The translations under genes and the position numbers were made by a program. A model generated the notes under the pieces. That model saw only the letters and a program-made list of their open reading frames with translations, was not told the origin of the DNA and did no database searches. DNA of 64,000 nt from an uncultured Eubacterium sp. GTDB lineage: Bacteria > Bacillota > Clostridia > Lachnospirales > Lachnospiraceae. The stretch spans positions 78,651 to 142,650 of the forward strand of contig CAJUDA010000002.1 in the NCBI GenBank assembly GCA_910584875.1, given 5' to 3'. Positions 25,511-33,758 of this stretch are shown here, one piece after another; the stretch's first letter is position 1; each line of letters starts with the position of its first letter.

Positions 25511-27436
25511 TTAACTGATCTTGCTTGTCTTAAACGCCATCACCCGGTCCACAGGCGCCTTGCACTCCGAAAAGGCAGCTGATTCAAAAATGATATAGGT
25601 ATACGACCCACTGACCGCGATCCCCTCATTCATCGGAGGGAGCTGCACGATTTTTTTCCGCTTGTTCTTTTTTATCGTTTTTTTGCTCAGGTTCCACGTC
25701 GGCTTATAAACGTCAAGGCGTGATATAAACCCGGACTTTCCTTTCTTTGTCTGACAGGAACGGGATACGAGCATCTTACCGCCAGAAGTGAAAGCCACTC
25801 CCTGGGTACGATTCGGCATAAGGATGCGGTTTGTCTGTACCAGCGTCGGTACACCGGTCTTATTCTGAATGGTGTAGCCATACATATATTTCTTTGTTTT
25901 TTCGTTATAGGCTCCCGCCCACAGTTTTCCTTTGTAATAGGTCACATAGGACGCTGTGTCTGACAGCTTGCAGGTGTTCAGCAGCGTATACAGCTCGATA
26001 TACGTTTTACCGCTCACTGCTGCATTTGTGATCAGGGCATACCGGAAACTCTGCACATTTTTTCCATACGTGATCCAGATATTTGTACCGTCGTATGTGA
26101 TCCCTCCCACATGACCAGTATGAGGCAGCACAATCGTTGTAATATACTTTCTCGTATTTTTATTCATTATGTATATAACAGATTCCTGTTTCTTTGTATA
26201 ATCATAAGCAGAGACCAGCATATAATTACCGGCAAAAGTGATGCTCTGCGGCACCATGCGTGTGGCGTCAAAGCCTCCTACATTCGTATTGCGCAGTCCC
26301 GGCAGGATAAAGCTTTTGCCATATACCACCTTCTTTTTGACTGTTTTATATTTTTTATAGGCAGGCGACTTTTTAAACTTCGCCTTGGTCGTATATTTTT
26401 TCGCTTTCGTACTGGTGGCGGATGCCTTCTTAGTCACAGCCGAACTGACCGTAGATTCGGATACCATCTCGATACCGGATACTGTGCGCACCGCCTGCAC
26501 CTTTACATAATACGTAGTCTTCTGCTTCAGTCCGTCAATCCCCCGGATCATATAATCCCCGGTTCCCACAACCGCCTTCAAGGCAAAACCGCTGTCAGAC
26601 TTTGTGGAGACATAAATGCGGAACAACTGCGCTCCTGTCCCTTTGGACCAGTATACCTTGACCCGCTTGTCACCACCCTTTACTTTTGTGATCTTCGGGA
26701 GCGCCGGCGCTGTCCCATACATCACCTCATTCGAACCTTCCCCCATGTTGTCTGCATCGACTGCATAAGCATATACGATGAAATAATATTCTTTGGCAGA
26801 CGTCAGTCCGGTGATTTGAAAGGAAAGTCCCTCCGTAACACCTGCCCGGATATATTGTGTCCCCGTAGAGGGACGGTAATATACCGCATATCCTGTCGCT
26901 CCCTCCGCAGCATCCCACTGCAGGGTGATCTTGGTCTTTACATTCTGTATCGAGCGGACGCCTCTCACCTGATCAGGTACCGGTGCCACGGCAAGGATAA
27001 CAGAGTCCGCCCCTGACAATTCACCGGAAACGGCACGGACTTTCACATACAAAATCTTTCCCCGGACCATGTCTTCGATCGTATACTGTGTCTGATCCGT
27101 TGTCTCAAGCAGTTCATACTCCCCTTCTACTTCCTCTGACACATAGATTTCGTATTTTTCTGCTTCCTTTACTTCATCCCATGTGACCGTTACGGAATCC
27201 TTTGTCGCCTTTTCCCTGTGCAATCCCATTACCTGCCCGAGTTCCGATGGTTCCGGGGTCTCATCCGGTCCCGGCGATGGCGATACATCCGGCGCAGGTG
27301 ATGGCGATGCATCCGGTCCCGGTGATACCATCGGCGACGGATCTGCGTCCGCCGCTGCCGCCGTGACAGGGACAGCCGCCCACATCATCACTCCCACTAA
27401 CAAAATCATATACAGATGCCAGTTCAACTTCTTCAT
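25511..27436 (-). CDS. secreted protein with three fibronectin type III domains and a propeller-like C-terminus
   Basis: A 641-residue exported protein with a signal peptide (1-27) and a Pro/Ser/Asp-rich linker (PSPGPD repeats, about 31-65). Three FN3 domains follow (about 67-155, 158-245, 247-335), then a lysine-rich link and a 250-residue region with repeated beta motifs (SITFAGNYMLVSAYDY, GITYDGTNIWITYGK, KGKLWAGAY), suggesting an NHL/WD-like propeller. No wall anchor is visible. A surface binding or substrate-recognition role is likely; no enzymatic residues are identified. Confidence 0.78.
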   Translation of the reverse strand: MKKLNWHLYMILLVGVMMWAAVPVTAAAADADPSPMVSPGPDASPSPAPDVSPSPGPDETPEPSELGQVMGLHREKATKDSVTVTWDEVKEAEKYEIYVSEEVEGEYELLETTDQTQYTIEDMVRGKILYVKVRAVSGELSGADSVILAVAPVPDQVRGVRSIQNVKTKITLQWDAAEGATGYAVYYRPSTGTQYIRAGVTEGLSFQITGLTSAKEYYFIVYAYAVDADNMGEGSNEVMYGTAPALPKITKVKGGDKRVKVYWSKGTGAQLFRIYVSTKSDSGFALKAVVGTGDYMIRGIDGLKQKTTYYVKVQAVRTVSGIEMVSESTVSSAVTKKASATSTKAKKYTTKAKFKKSPAYKKYKTVKKKVVYGKSFILPGLRNTNVGGFDATRMVPQSITFAGNYMLVSAYDYTKKQESVIYIMNKNTRKYITTIVLPHTGHVGGITYDGTNIWITYGKNVQSFRYALITNAAVSGKTYIELYTLLNTCKLSDTASYVTYYKGKLWAGAYNEKTKKYMYGYTIQNKTGVPTLVQTNRILMPNRTQGVAFTSGGKMLVSRSCQTKKGKSGFISRLDVYKPTWNLSKKTIKKNKRKKIVQLPPMNEGIAVSGSYTYIIFESAAFSECKAPVDRVMAFKTSKIS

Positions 27437-27511
27437 GCTTCTTCACCTCTGGTATTTTTTTCTTTTGCAAGAATTAACTGTAATGGATTATTTTGTCAGA
27501 AGTGTGGTTTA

Positions 27512-27540
27512 TTGCATTTTATGTTGGAATAGTATAAGAT
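27512..27540 (+). promoter_or_regulatory. promoter of the GNAT gene
   Basis: TTGCAT (27512-27517), 17 bases, TAAGAT (27535-27540), located 21 bases before the start codon. Reasonable sigma-A match. Confidence 0.5.
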
Positions 27541-27561
27541 ATAAAATCAGGAGGATTGCAG

Positions 27562-27996
27562 ATGAAGGATAAAATCTACATTGAAAAATTGAACCCGGAT
27601 GATCTCCCCCAGCTCCAGCAGCTTTACAAAGAACTGCTGCCGGAGGGCTGTCCCCTTGCCACCCTGAAAAAAAATTTTGCAGCTGTTTCTGAAAAACCGG
27701 AATACTGCCTCGCCGCAGCAAGAAGGGAGGGGACTCTGGTCGGCACTGCCGCCGGTATTATCTGTACCGTGCCGGACGGAGCTTTTATGGTAGTGGAGAA
27801 TGTCGTAGTGCGCAAAGACTGTCAGGGATCCGGCATCGGAAGAAAATTACTGGAACATCTGGATCGTTTTGCCATCGAAAACGGCTGTATATACTCTCTG
27901 CTGGTCTCATCCGGCTTCCGCAAAGAAGCGCATAAATTCTATGAAAACGCCGGATACACGGATGATGTCAGGGGATTCCGAAAATATTACCGCTGA
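27562..27996 (+). CDS. GNAT-family N-acetyltransferase
   Basis: A 144-residue single-domain acetyltransferase. The acetyl-CoA binding motif is VVRKDCQGSGIGRKLLEHL, with a preceding beta-strand MVVENVVV and a C-terminal KEAHKFYENAGY. The substrate (small molecule or protein amine) is not evident. The ATG at 27562 has AGGAGG 8 bases upstream; a TTG two codons earlier is less suited. Stands alone between an FN3 protein and tRNA-Trp. Confidence 0.9.
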   Translation: MKDKIYIEKLNPDDLPQLQQLYKELLPEGCPLATLKKNFAAVSEKPEYCLAAARREGTLVGTAAGIICTVPDGAFMVVENVVVRKDCQGSGIGRKLLEHLDRFAIENGCIYSLLVSSGFRKEAHKFYENAGYTDDVRGFRKYYR

Positions 27997-28001
27997 GGCT
28001 C

Positions 28002-28030
28002 TTGACAAATAACGCAAAAAAATGTATGAT
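28002..28030 (+). promoter_or_regulatory. consensus promoter of tRNA-Trp
   Basis: TTGACA (28002-28007), a 17-base spacer and TATGAT (28025-28030), 28 bases upstream of the tRNA 5' end. The -35 box is a perfect match. Confidence 0.85.
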
Positions 28031-28058
28031 AGTCGAGTGAGTGTTATACACATCACAT

Positions 28059-28129
28059 AGGGGCATAGTTCATCGGTAGAATAAGAGTCTCCAAAACTCC
28101 AGAGCTGGGTTCGATTCCTAGTGCCCCTG
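28059..28129 (+). tRNA. tRNA-Trp (anticodon CCA)
   Basis: A 71-base cloverleaf: acceptor AGGGGCA/TGCCCCT, D-arm GTTC/GAAT, anticodon loop CTCCAAA giving anticodon CCA, T-arm with GGTTCGATTCC, discriminator G as expected for tRNA-Trp. The outermost anticodon-stem pair is an A-C mismatch. CCA is not encoded. Confidence 0.96.
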
Positions 28130-28133
28130 TCAA

Positions 28134-28167
28134 AAGCCCGGCTGAAAAGCACGGGCTTGTTTTTTTG
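28134..28167 (+). terminator. intrinsic terminator of tRNA-Trp
   Basis: AAGCCCG and CGGGCTT form a 7-bp stem with an 11-base loop, followed by GTTTTTTT. It starts 5 bases after the tRNA. Confidence 0.9.
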
Positions 28168-28173
28168 TCCTAA

Positions 28174-28320
28174 CAAAAAATATCCCACCACCGTCGCCAG
28201 TGATGGGATACTAAAAGGGGAGGATAAGTATTCAACCTTTTCAGGTGAATACAGCAGTGCGAAGCAGAGGGGGATTCTATCTTCGCCCTGCCGGTATTAA
28301 TAGTGTTACCCCCAAAACAG
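28174..28320 (-). ncRNA. candidate C-rich small RNA with its own terminator
   Basis: Read on the minus strand, the region folds into three hairpins in a row: a 9-bp stem (28290-28255) with a loop containing TCCCCCTCT; a stem GTATTC/GAATAC with inner CCT-GAAA-AGG tetraloop (28252-28228); and a 10-bp stem TATCCCATCA/TGGTGGGATA (28210-28181) followed by TTTTTT, a standard terminator. Between hairpins two and three lies TTATCCTCCCCTTTT, complementary to Shine-Dalgarno sequences. No coding frame explains it, and the terminator faces the tRNA-Trp terminator. C-rich loops plus a terminator are typical of Gram-positive trans-acting sRNAs. The 5' end and promoter are not located; the end given (28320) is approximate. 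Confidence 0.45.
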
Positions 28321-28380
28321 GATTTATTCAAAATTTTATAAATTTTTTTAAAACTTTTTCCGATCAGGAGGATTATGATT

Positions 28381-28887
28381 ATGGCTTTGTTACAGGAATG
28401 GCGTGACTACGCATATAGTGATGAGATGCAGAATTCAAAAGAGGGACAAAAACTGTGGGAACAATATTTCCTGCTTGAAAAGGGTATTTACGAAAAGCTT
28501 CTGGCTGACCCTTCCCAGGTCGTAGAAGGAACGGTGGAAGAACTGGCGTCCCGGTATGAGGTGCCTCTGTCCATGATGGTTGGTTTTCTGGATGGCATTA
28601 ATGATAGTCTGAAGGAGACAAACCCGATCGAAACCATGGAAAAAGATACACCTGTCCGAATCGAAATTGACACAGAAAAACTGTACTACAATATGGTAGA
28701 ATGTAAAGCCGACTGGCTCTATACCCTTCCCCAGTGGGATGATATCCTCACGGAAGAACGACGTAAGGAATTATATAAAGAACAGAAAAATTCCGGGACC
28801 ATCCATAATGAAAACCGCAAGGTGGGACGCAATGATCCCTGTCCATGCGGGAGCGGCAAGAAATATAAACAGTGCTGCGGACGCTGA
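28381..28887 (+). CDS. SEC-C motif protein
   Basis: A 168-residue cytoplasmic protein. The body is helical and acidic; the last 20 residues are the SEC-C zinc motif (DPCPCGSGKKYKQCCGR) known from SecA and many small proteins. The motif binds zinc and may mediate ribosome or SecB-like interactions. The ATG at 28381 is 9 bases after AGGAGG, while another ATG two codons earlier is only 3 bases from it. The specific role is unknown. Confidence 0.85.
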   Translation: MALLQEWRDYAYSDEMQNSKEGQKLWEQYFLLEKGIYEKLLADPSQVVEGTVEELASRYEVPLSMMVGFLDGINDSLKETNPIETMEKDTPVRIEIDTEKLYYNMVECKADWLYTLPQWDDILTEERRKELYKEQKNSGTIHNENRKVGRNDPCPCGSGKKYKQCCGR

Positions 28888-28938
28888 TGTGAGATTGTTC
28901 CATCCACAAAGTGGTTGATTTCCAGAGTATATTTTTTA

Positions 28939-28985
28939 AAAAAACCTACCTGTTCCGTCAAGATACAAGGTAGGTTTATTTTTTT
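28939..28985. terminator. bidirectional intrinsic terminator
   Basis: AAACCTACCT and AGGTAGGTTT are perfect 10-bp arms flanked by an A-run on the left and ATTTTTTTT on the right. It can end transcription of the SEC-C gene (+) and of the shikimate kinase-like operon (-). Confidence 0.9.
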
Positions 28986-28997
28986 CGCTTATTATTC

Positions 28998-29501
28998 CTA
29001 TCTATGAATCTCCCGCAAAACCGATTCCACCGTGTTTTCCAGATCGCCTTCCTTATCTACCACCACATCAGCATATTTGCGGTAGAGCGGGACTCTCTCC
29101 TCATAGATATCCATGAGATCCTGCCCTTTGGCAAACGCAATTCCCCGGCTTTTTATATTGGTGATCCTCTTTTTGAGTTCTTCCATGGATACATCCAGAA
29201 AGACCAGTATGCCATTTTCCTGCAGACACTTCACTGCCTCCGGCTCCAGCACTACACTGCCGCCGGTCGCAATTACGGTATGCGAAACATCCAGCGCCAG
29301 GATAGTAGTCTCTTCCTCATCCAGAAAGCTTTCCAGTCCGTCCTCATCCAGCATCTCCTGCAGCTTCCTGTCCGTGCGCCGCATCAGTTCCAGATCAGTA
29401 TCTACAAAGGACATCCCCAGCGCCTTTGCCACAAGCACACCCACTGTGGATTTTCCGGAGCCTGGCATCCCGATCAGGACAATATTCGTCTTCTTATTCA
29501 T
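28998..29501 (-). CDS. shikimate kinase-like P-loop kinase
   Basis: A 167-residue nucleoside-monophosphate-kinase fold protein with Walker A GMPGSGKST, DTD (substrate aspartate of shikimate kinases) and an R-x-PLY lid segment (ERVPLYRKYAD). Two hallmark shikimate-binding sites are altered: the usual F-R-x2-E motif reads FLDEE, and the Gly triplet reads ATGGS. Shikimate kinases need that Arg for the carboxylate, so the substrate may differ from shikimate. The start overlaps the metF stop by 8 bases, so the two are translationally coupled. No other aromatic-pathway gene is nearby. Many databases would label it AroK. Confidence 0.8.
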   Translation of the reverse strand: MNKKTNIVLIGMPGSGKSTVGVLVAKALGMSFVDTDLELMRRTDRKLQEMLDEDGLESFLDEEETTILALDVSHTVIATGGSVVLEPEAVKCLQENGILVFLDVSMEELKKRITNIKSRGIAFAKGQDLMDIYEERVPLYRKYADVVVDKEGDLENTVESVLREIHR

Positions 29502-30345
29502 ATACTGCCTTTGCGATCTCCACTTTATTCATGGAATACAGGTGGATCCCATCCACGCCGTGTGCCAGAAGATCGTCCATCTGCTTCTTTGTATAATCCA
29601 GTCCTGCCTTTTTGAGATCTTCCGGAGCGCCGCTGTATTTCTCAATTCTGTCTGCCAGTTCCGCCGGAATCTTTGTCCCTGACATACGGATGATATTTTT
29701 GACCTGCCCCGCCGTCGTGACTGGCATCAGTCCTGGCAGTACCGGAATCTCTATCCTTGCCTTTCTGACTTTCTCCAGAAAATAATAAAAAGTATCATTA
29801 TCATAAAAAAGCTGGGTGATCAGGAAATCCACTCCCTGGTCTGTCTTTATCTTCAGATTCGCTATGTCTTCCTGCAGATCTGCCGCCTCCGGATGTATTT
29901 CCGGGTAACAGGCCGCCGCGATACTGAAATCATAGGCAGCCTTCACATCCCGGATCAGGTCGGAAGCGTGTTCATAATACCTGTCTGCAAACTGTTCGTC
30001 ACTCATCCACTGCGGCTGGTCTCCCCGGAGAGGCAGGAGATTGTGAATGCCGTTCCGGTACAGATTCGTCAGAAAATTGTCCAGAAAAAGCTTATCCGGG
30101 ATCGCCGCACAGGTCAGATGAGTCAGCGCCTCTATCCCGCACTGGTTCTGGATATAAGAGGCGATGGCAAACGTGTTTTCGGCTGTATTCCCACCTGCAC
30201 CGTATGTCACACTGATAAAACTGGGATGCAGTGCCTTAAACTGATCCAGGGCATCATAGATGACCTTCACATCGGCGTCCTTTTTGGGCGGGAATACTTC
30301 CAGTGAATACGTCGGTCTGTTTGTATGAAATAATTCTTTGATCAT
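29494..30345 (-). CDS. metF: methylenetetrahydrofolate reductase
   Basis: A 283-residue TIM-barrel flavoenzyme with the N-terminal SLEVFPPKKDADV, the FISVTYGAGG folate-binding loop, LTCAAIPDK and LLPLRGDQP motifs. It reduces 5,10-methylene-THF to 5-methyl-THF for methionine synthesis; in acetogens the same fold serves the Wood-Ljungdahl methyl branch. GGAG lies 7 bases before the ATG. It is 34 bases downstream of pta on the same strand. No MetV-type zinc partner or methyltransferase is adjacent, so a biosynthetic role is more likely. Confidence 0.95.
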   Translation of the reverse strand: MIKELFHTNRPTYSLEVFPPKKDADVKVIYDALDQFKALHPSFISVTYGAGGNTAENTFAIASYIQNQCGIEALTHLTCAAIPDKLFLDNFLTNLYRNGIHNLLPLRGDQPQWMSDEQFADRYYEHASDLIRDVKAAYDFSIAAACYPEIHPEAADLQEDIANLKIKTDQGVDFLITQLFYDNDTFYYFLEKVRKARIEIPVLPGLMPVTTAGQVKNIIRMSGTKIPAELADRIEKYSGAPEDLKKAGLDYTKKQMDDLLAHGVDGIHLYSMNKVEIAKAVYE

Positions 30346-30379
30346 TTGTTTTCTCCAATCTATTATAACAGCAGACGGC

Positions 30380-31354
30380 TTAAGCCAGAGCCGCCGTCAC
30401 GATCGCCATGGAATAGACTTCGGAAGCATTACAGCCGCGGGAAAGGTCATTGATCGGGGCATTCAGACCAAGCATGATCGGACCGTATGCCTCAAAACCT
30501 CCCAGTCGCTGTGCGATCTTATAACCAATATTTCCGGCATTGATATCCGGGAAAATAAACGTATTGACCCGGCCGCCAATCTCGCTGTCCGGACACTTCG
30601 TACGCGCCACACGGGGAGACACTGCCGCATCAAACTGTACTTCTCCGATGATCGGAATATCGGGTGCCGCTTCCTTTGTCTTGCGCGCCGCATTGCGCAT
30701 CTTGTCCACATCCTCACCGCTGCCTGACCCAAACGTAGAATAACTGAGAAAACCAACGATGGGATCGATCCCAAATACTTTCGCACAGTTCGTACACTCA
30801 AGGGCAATTTCCACAAGTTCATCCTCGTTTGGATGAATATTAATAGCACAATCTCCCATGGCAAGCACCGTGTTGCCGCCGGCAGACTCCTTCACAAGAA
30901 TATAGCAGGAGGATACGATATTATTCTCCGGTTTGGTTTTAATGATCTGCAGTGCCGGCCGGACAGTATCCGCGGTCGAATACGTGGCACCGCCGAGAAG
31001 GGCATCTGCCTTCCCCATCTTCACAAGCATCGTACCAAAATAATTTGCCTGCATGCAGGTCGCCTTTGCCTTCTCCAATGTCATTCCCTTATTCTTGCGG
31101 ATTTCATAGAGGCATTCCGCCATCTCATCAATCTCTTCATATTCTTTCGGGTCGAGGATTTCTGCCCCCCGGATATTGAAGCCGCTCTCTTCTGCCGAAA
31201 CGGCAATCTCATCTTTATTACCTATCAGGATAGGTGACAGGAAGGTACTGGCGAGCAGCCGGGAGGATGCCTCCAGGATACGCGGATCACTGCCTTCTGT
31301 AAAAACGATTTTCTTGGGATTCTCTTTCAGAATACTGATTAACTTTCCAAACAT
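30380..31354 (-). CDS. pta: phosphate acetyltransferase
   Basis: A 324-residue short-form Pta converting acetyl-CoA and phosphate to acetyl-phosphate and CoA. Visible signatures: KIVFTEGSDPRILEA, GKADALLGGATYSTADTVRPAL and the C-terminal PINDLSRGCNASEVYSMA. AGGAGG lies 9 bases before the ATG. It supplies acetyl-phosphate for ATP production by acetate kinase; ackA is not adjacent. The promoter upstream contains a 12-bp palindrome between -35 and -10. Confidence 0.96.
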   Translation of the reverse strand: MFGKLISILKENPKKIVFTEGSDPRILEASSRLLASTFLSPILIGNKDEIAVSAEESGFNIRGAEILDPKEYEEIDEMAECLYEIRKNKGMTLEKAKATCMQANYFGTMLVKMGKADALLGGATYSTADTVRPALQIIKTKPENNIVSSCYILVKESAGGNTVLAMGDCAINIHPNEDELVEIALECTNCAKVFGIDPIVGFLSYSTFGSGSGEDVDKMRNAARKTKEAAPDIPIIGEVQFDAAVSPRVARTKCPDSEIGGRVNTFIFPDINAGNIGYKIAQRLGGFEAYGPIMLGLNAPINDLSRGCNASEVYSMAIVTAALA

Positions 31355-31392
31355 GGTTACCCTTCCTCCTACAAATAATTTTAGTTAATTCC

Positions 31393-31420
31393 ATCATATC
31401 AAAATTTTGAGATTTTACAA
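31393..31420 (-). promoter_or_regulatory. pta promoter with a palindrome in the spacer
   Basis: On the minus strand TTGTAA (31420-31415), 16 bases, TATGAT (31398-31393). The spacer contains TCAAAATTTTGA (31399-31410), a perfect 12-bp palindrome placed where a repressor would block RNA polymerase. Promoter likely; operator role inferred. Confidence 0.6.
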
Positions 31421-31458
31421 GAGGGAAAGCGCATTTTTTAGGGCGGATGTCTGCTAAA

Positions 31459-31960
31459 CTGCAGCAGGGCGCCGGTATCATACCATCGTCCGTCTGTGGT
31501 ACCACTCCCTGCGAAAAATCAACTCACTGTCTGTTTTTGCAAAATTCTTCTGCCGCCTTTCGCAAAACTCGCTGTCTGCCGTGTCGTTTTTCTGACTTTT
31601 ACAGCATAGCCGCCCGCCGGTCCTTATGCACCACCATAGTTACTAATTACTGCAGGCAGCACCAAAGGTGCAGTTCGTAGAAAAAGGATGTCAAAAAACA
31701 AATGTATTTATTTTTTTCATCCTTTTTCTGCGAACAGATGCTTCGCATCTGCCTGCAGGATGCAATTTCTTCTCTGGTGGTGCATTAGTACCGCTGCGTG
31801 GCGGCTCTTAGTGCAAACGTGCTGTCAAAAGTCAGAAAAAACGACGGCAGACAACTCAGACAATGCTCGGGCGGCAGACTTGCAAAAACAGGCAGCAATG
31901 ATTTTTCGGGGAGTGATACAAGGACGGACGTTTGGTATGATGCCGCTGCCCTGCGCATAT
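31459..31960. repeat. giant fold-back element, copy 1
   Basis: About 500 bases forming one long imperfect hairpin. Outer arms 31464-31484 and 31934-31954 match 18 of 21 positions counting G-T. Middle arms include TGTTTTTGCAA/TTGCAAAAACA and CTGACTTTT/AAAAGTCAG. The apical stem TTCGTAGAAAAAGGATG pairs with 31726-31744, beside two small side hairpins (GCACC-AAA-GGTGC and CAGATGC-TTC-GCATCTG) enclosed by CTGCAGGC/GCCTGCAG. It lies just beyond the stop codon of the Na/Pi cotransporter gene and upstream of pta. It shares its sequence with the elements at 42.8-43.4 and 46.9-47.4 kb. Short frames inside it are not convincing genes. Confidence 0.85.
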
Positions 31961-31968
31961 TTCTGCTT

Positions 31969-33636
31969 CTACCCTTCTCCCTCTCCTGAAAAACAGATCG
32001 CAATATTTTCACAGTGATCGGCAATTCTCTCAAAATTCGTAGACAGGTCATTGACAAAGATCCCCGCCTCCGGTGAATACTTCTCCTTCTTCATCCGTTT
32101 CATATTTCTCTTCTTCATCTGCTTATTCATATCATCAATCAGCTCCTCCATCTGCTCCACGTCCCTCGCCGCCCCGGCATCCTCATTGACAAAAAATGCT
32201 ACGGTCGTGTGCACGATGCGGTTTACCTCGCTGATATAGTACCCCAGTTCCTCCGCTGTCTTTTTGGGCAGTTCAATCTTCTTACTATGCATCTTTTCTG
32301 CCTGCTCGACAATGTTGCAGGCATGATCCCCGATCCGCTCAAAATCCCGGATACAGTACAGCAGATTATTGAGCTTCTGCGTATCTTCTTCCAGAAGGCT
32401 TCTTCCGGCAATACTGTGCAGATATTCCGTCAATTTATCCTCATATCGGTCAATTCTCTTTTCCCTGGCCTTTACATGCTCTACATCTTCCTGACGGTAT
32501 TCCCTGAGCGCCTGCAAAGAAGCCATAATATTTTCTTCTGTCAGCAGCGCCATCCCGCTGGCAGACCGCCGGCACTGTTCCAGTGCCAGTGCTGGTGTAT
32601 CCAGAAATCTCACATCCAGGTTTGCCAGTTCATCTGTCGTCTCTGTCTCATCCTCACGGATCGTGAGAAGGGCAAGCTTTTCCAGTCCTCTGGCAAAGGG
32701 CAGAAGTAACAGCGTGGCACCGATATTAAATAAACTGTGGATCACCGCGATCCCTGCCGCGCCCGCCGCTTCCGTCAGAAAGGCAAAATGCAGTCCTGCA
32801 TTGAGTATATAGAACAAGATCATAAACACAGCCGTACCGATCACATTAAAATACAGATGCACCAGCGCCGCCCGTCTGGCATTGCGGCTTGCCCCTACGG
32901 ATGAAAGAAGCGCCGTCACGCAGGTACCAATATTCTGTCCCATTATGATGGGGATCGCCGTTGCATAGGAAACACCGCCAGTGGCACAGAGCACCTGCAG
33001 AATACCCACCGAAGCAGAAGAACTCTGTACAATAGCAGTGAGCAGCGCACCCGCCAGCATCCCCAGCAGCGGATGGGAAAACATCGTCAGAATCCCTGTA
33101 AATTCCGGCACATCCGCCAGAGGTTTTACGGCGTCGCTCATAACCTCCATCCCAAACATCAGCACAGCGAATCCTGCCAGTATAGCTCCGATATCCCTGC
33201 GTTTCTCTGTCTTTGCACCCATGATCAGTATGACGCCGAGCATCGCCAGGACCGGTGTAAAGGAAGAAGGTTTCAATAATTTTATAAAAAAGTTGCCGCT
33301 CTGTATCCCTGTAAGACTGAGAAGCCATGAAGTCACAGTGGTTCCGATATTGGCTCCCATAATAACTCCTACCGCCTGACCCAGTTTCATAATGCCGGAA
33401 TTAACAAAGCCGACCACGGTCACCGTGGTAGCAGAGGAAGACTGGATCACTGCTGTGACTCCTGCTCCCAGCAGGACTGCCTTGATGGGATTATCTGTCA
33501 GTCTCTCCAGAATCTTCTCCAGCCGTCCCCCGGACACACTGGTCAGCCCCTCTCCCATTACATGCATTCCGTAAAGAAACAGGGCAAGCCCGCCCACCAG
33601 TGTCAGGGCACCAAAAAACATTTCTGAAAAACTCAT
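31969..33636 (-). CDS. Na+/phosphate cotransporter with PhoU-like domain
   Basis: A 555-residue NptA-type protein. Residues about 5-310 hold the two Na/Pi-cotransporter repeats with the QSSSATTVTVVGFVN and QSSSASVGILQVL motifs and about eight spans. Residues about 340-550 form a cytoplasmic PhoU-like helical domain. It takes up phosphate with sodium, or regulates it through the PhoU part. AGGAGG lies 8 bases before the ATG. The stop codon is close to the edge of fold-back element copy 1. Confidence 0.93.
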   Translation of the reverse strand: MSFSEMFFGALTLVGGLALFLYGMHVMGEGLTSVSGGRLEKILERLTDNPIKAVLLGAGVTAVIQSSSATTVTVVGFVNSGIMKLGQAVGVIMGANIGTTVTSWLLSLTGIQSGNFFIKLLKPSSFTPVLAMLGVILIMGAKTEKRRDIGAILAGFAVLMFGMEVMSDAVKPLADVPEFTGILTMFSHPLLGMLAGALLTAIVQSSSASVGILQVLCATGGVSYATAIPIIMGQNIGTCVTALLSSVGASRNARRAALVHLYFNVIGTAVFMILFYILNAGLHFAFLTEAAGAAGIAVIHSLFNIGATLLLLPFARGLEKLALLTIREDETETTDELANLDVRFLDTPALALEQCRRSASGMALLTEENIMASLQALREYRQEDVEHVKAREKRIDRYEDKLTEYLHSIAGRSLLEEDTQKLNNLLYCIRDFERIGDHACNIVEQAEKMHSKKIELPKKTAEELGYYISEVNRIVHTTVAFFVNEDAGAARDVEQMEELIDDMNKQMKKRNMKRMKKEKYSPEAGIFVNDLSTNFERIADHCENIAICFSGEGEG

Positions 33637-33758
33637 ACCGCCTACCTCCTCAATTTTACATCTCTATGCTTTATTTTAGTACACTGTGTACCATATCATA
33701 CCAAAGTAAAGCTGGATTGATGACAATGTAAAATCAATGTAAAGTTTTGTCAGAAATG

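Noticed and set aside
31688..32057. Short frames inside fold-back copy 1 (and similar ones in copies 2 and 3) that look alike between copies
   Set aside because: Their similarity follows from the DNA repeat. They lack ribosome binding sites, differ in frame ends between copies and lie in base-paired arms.
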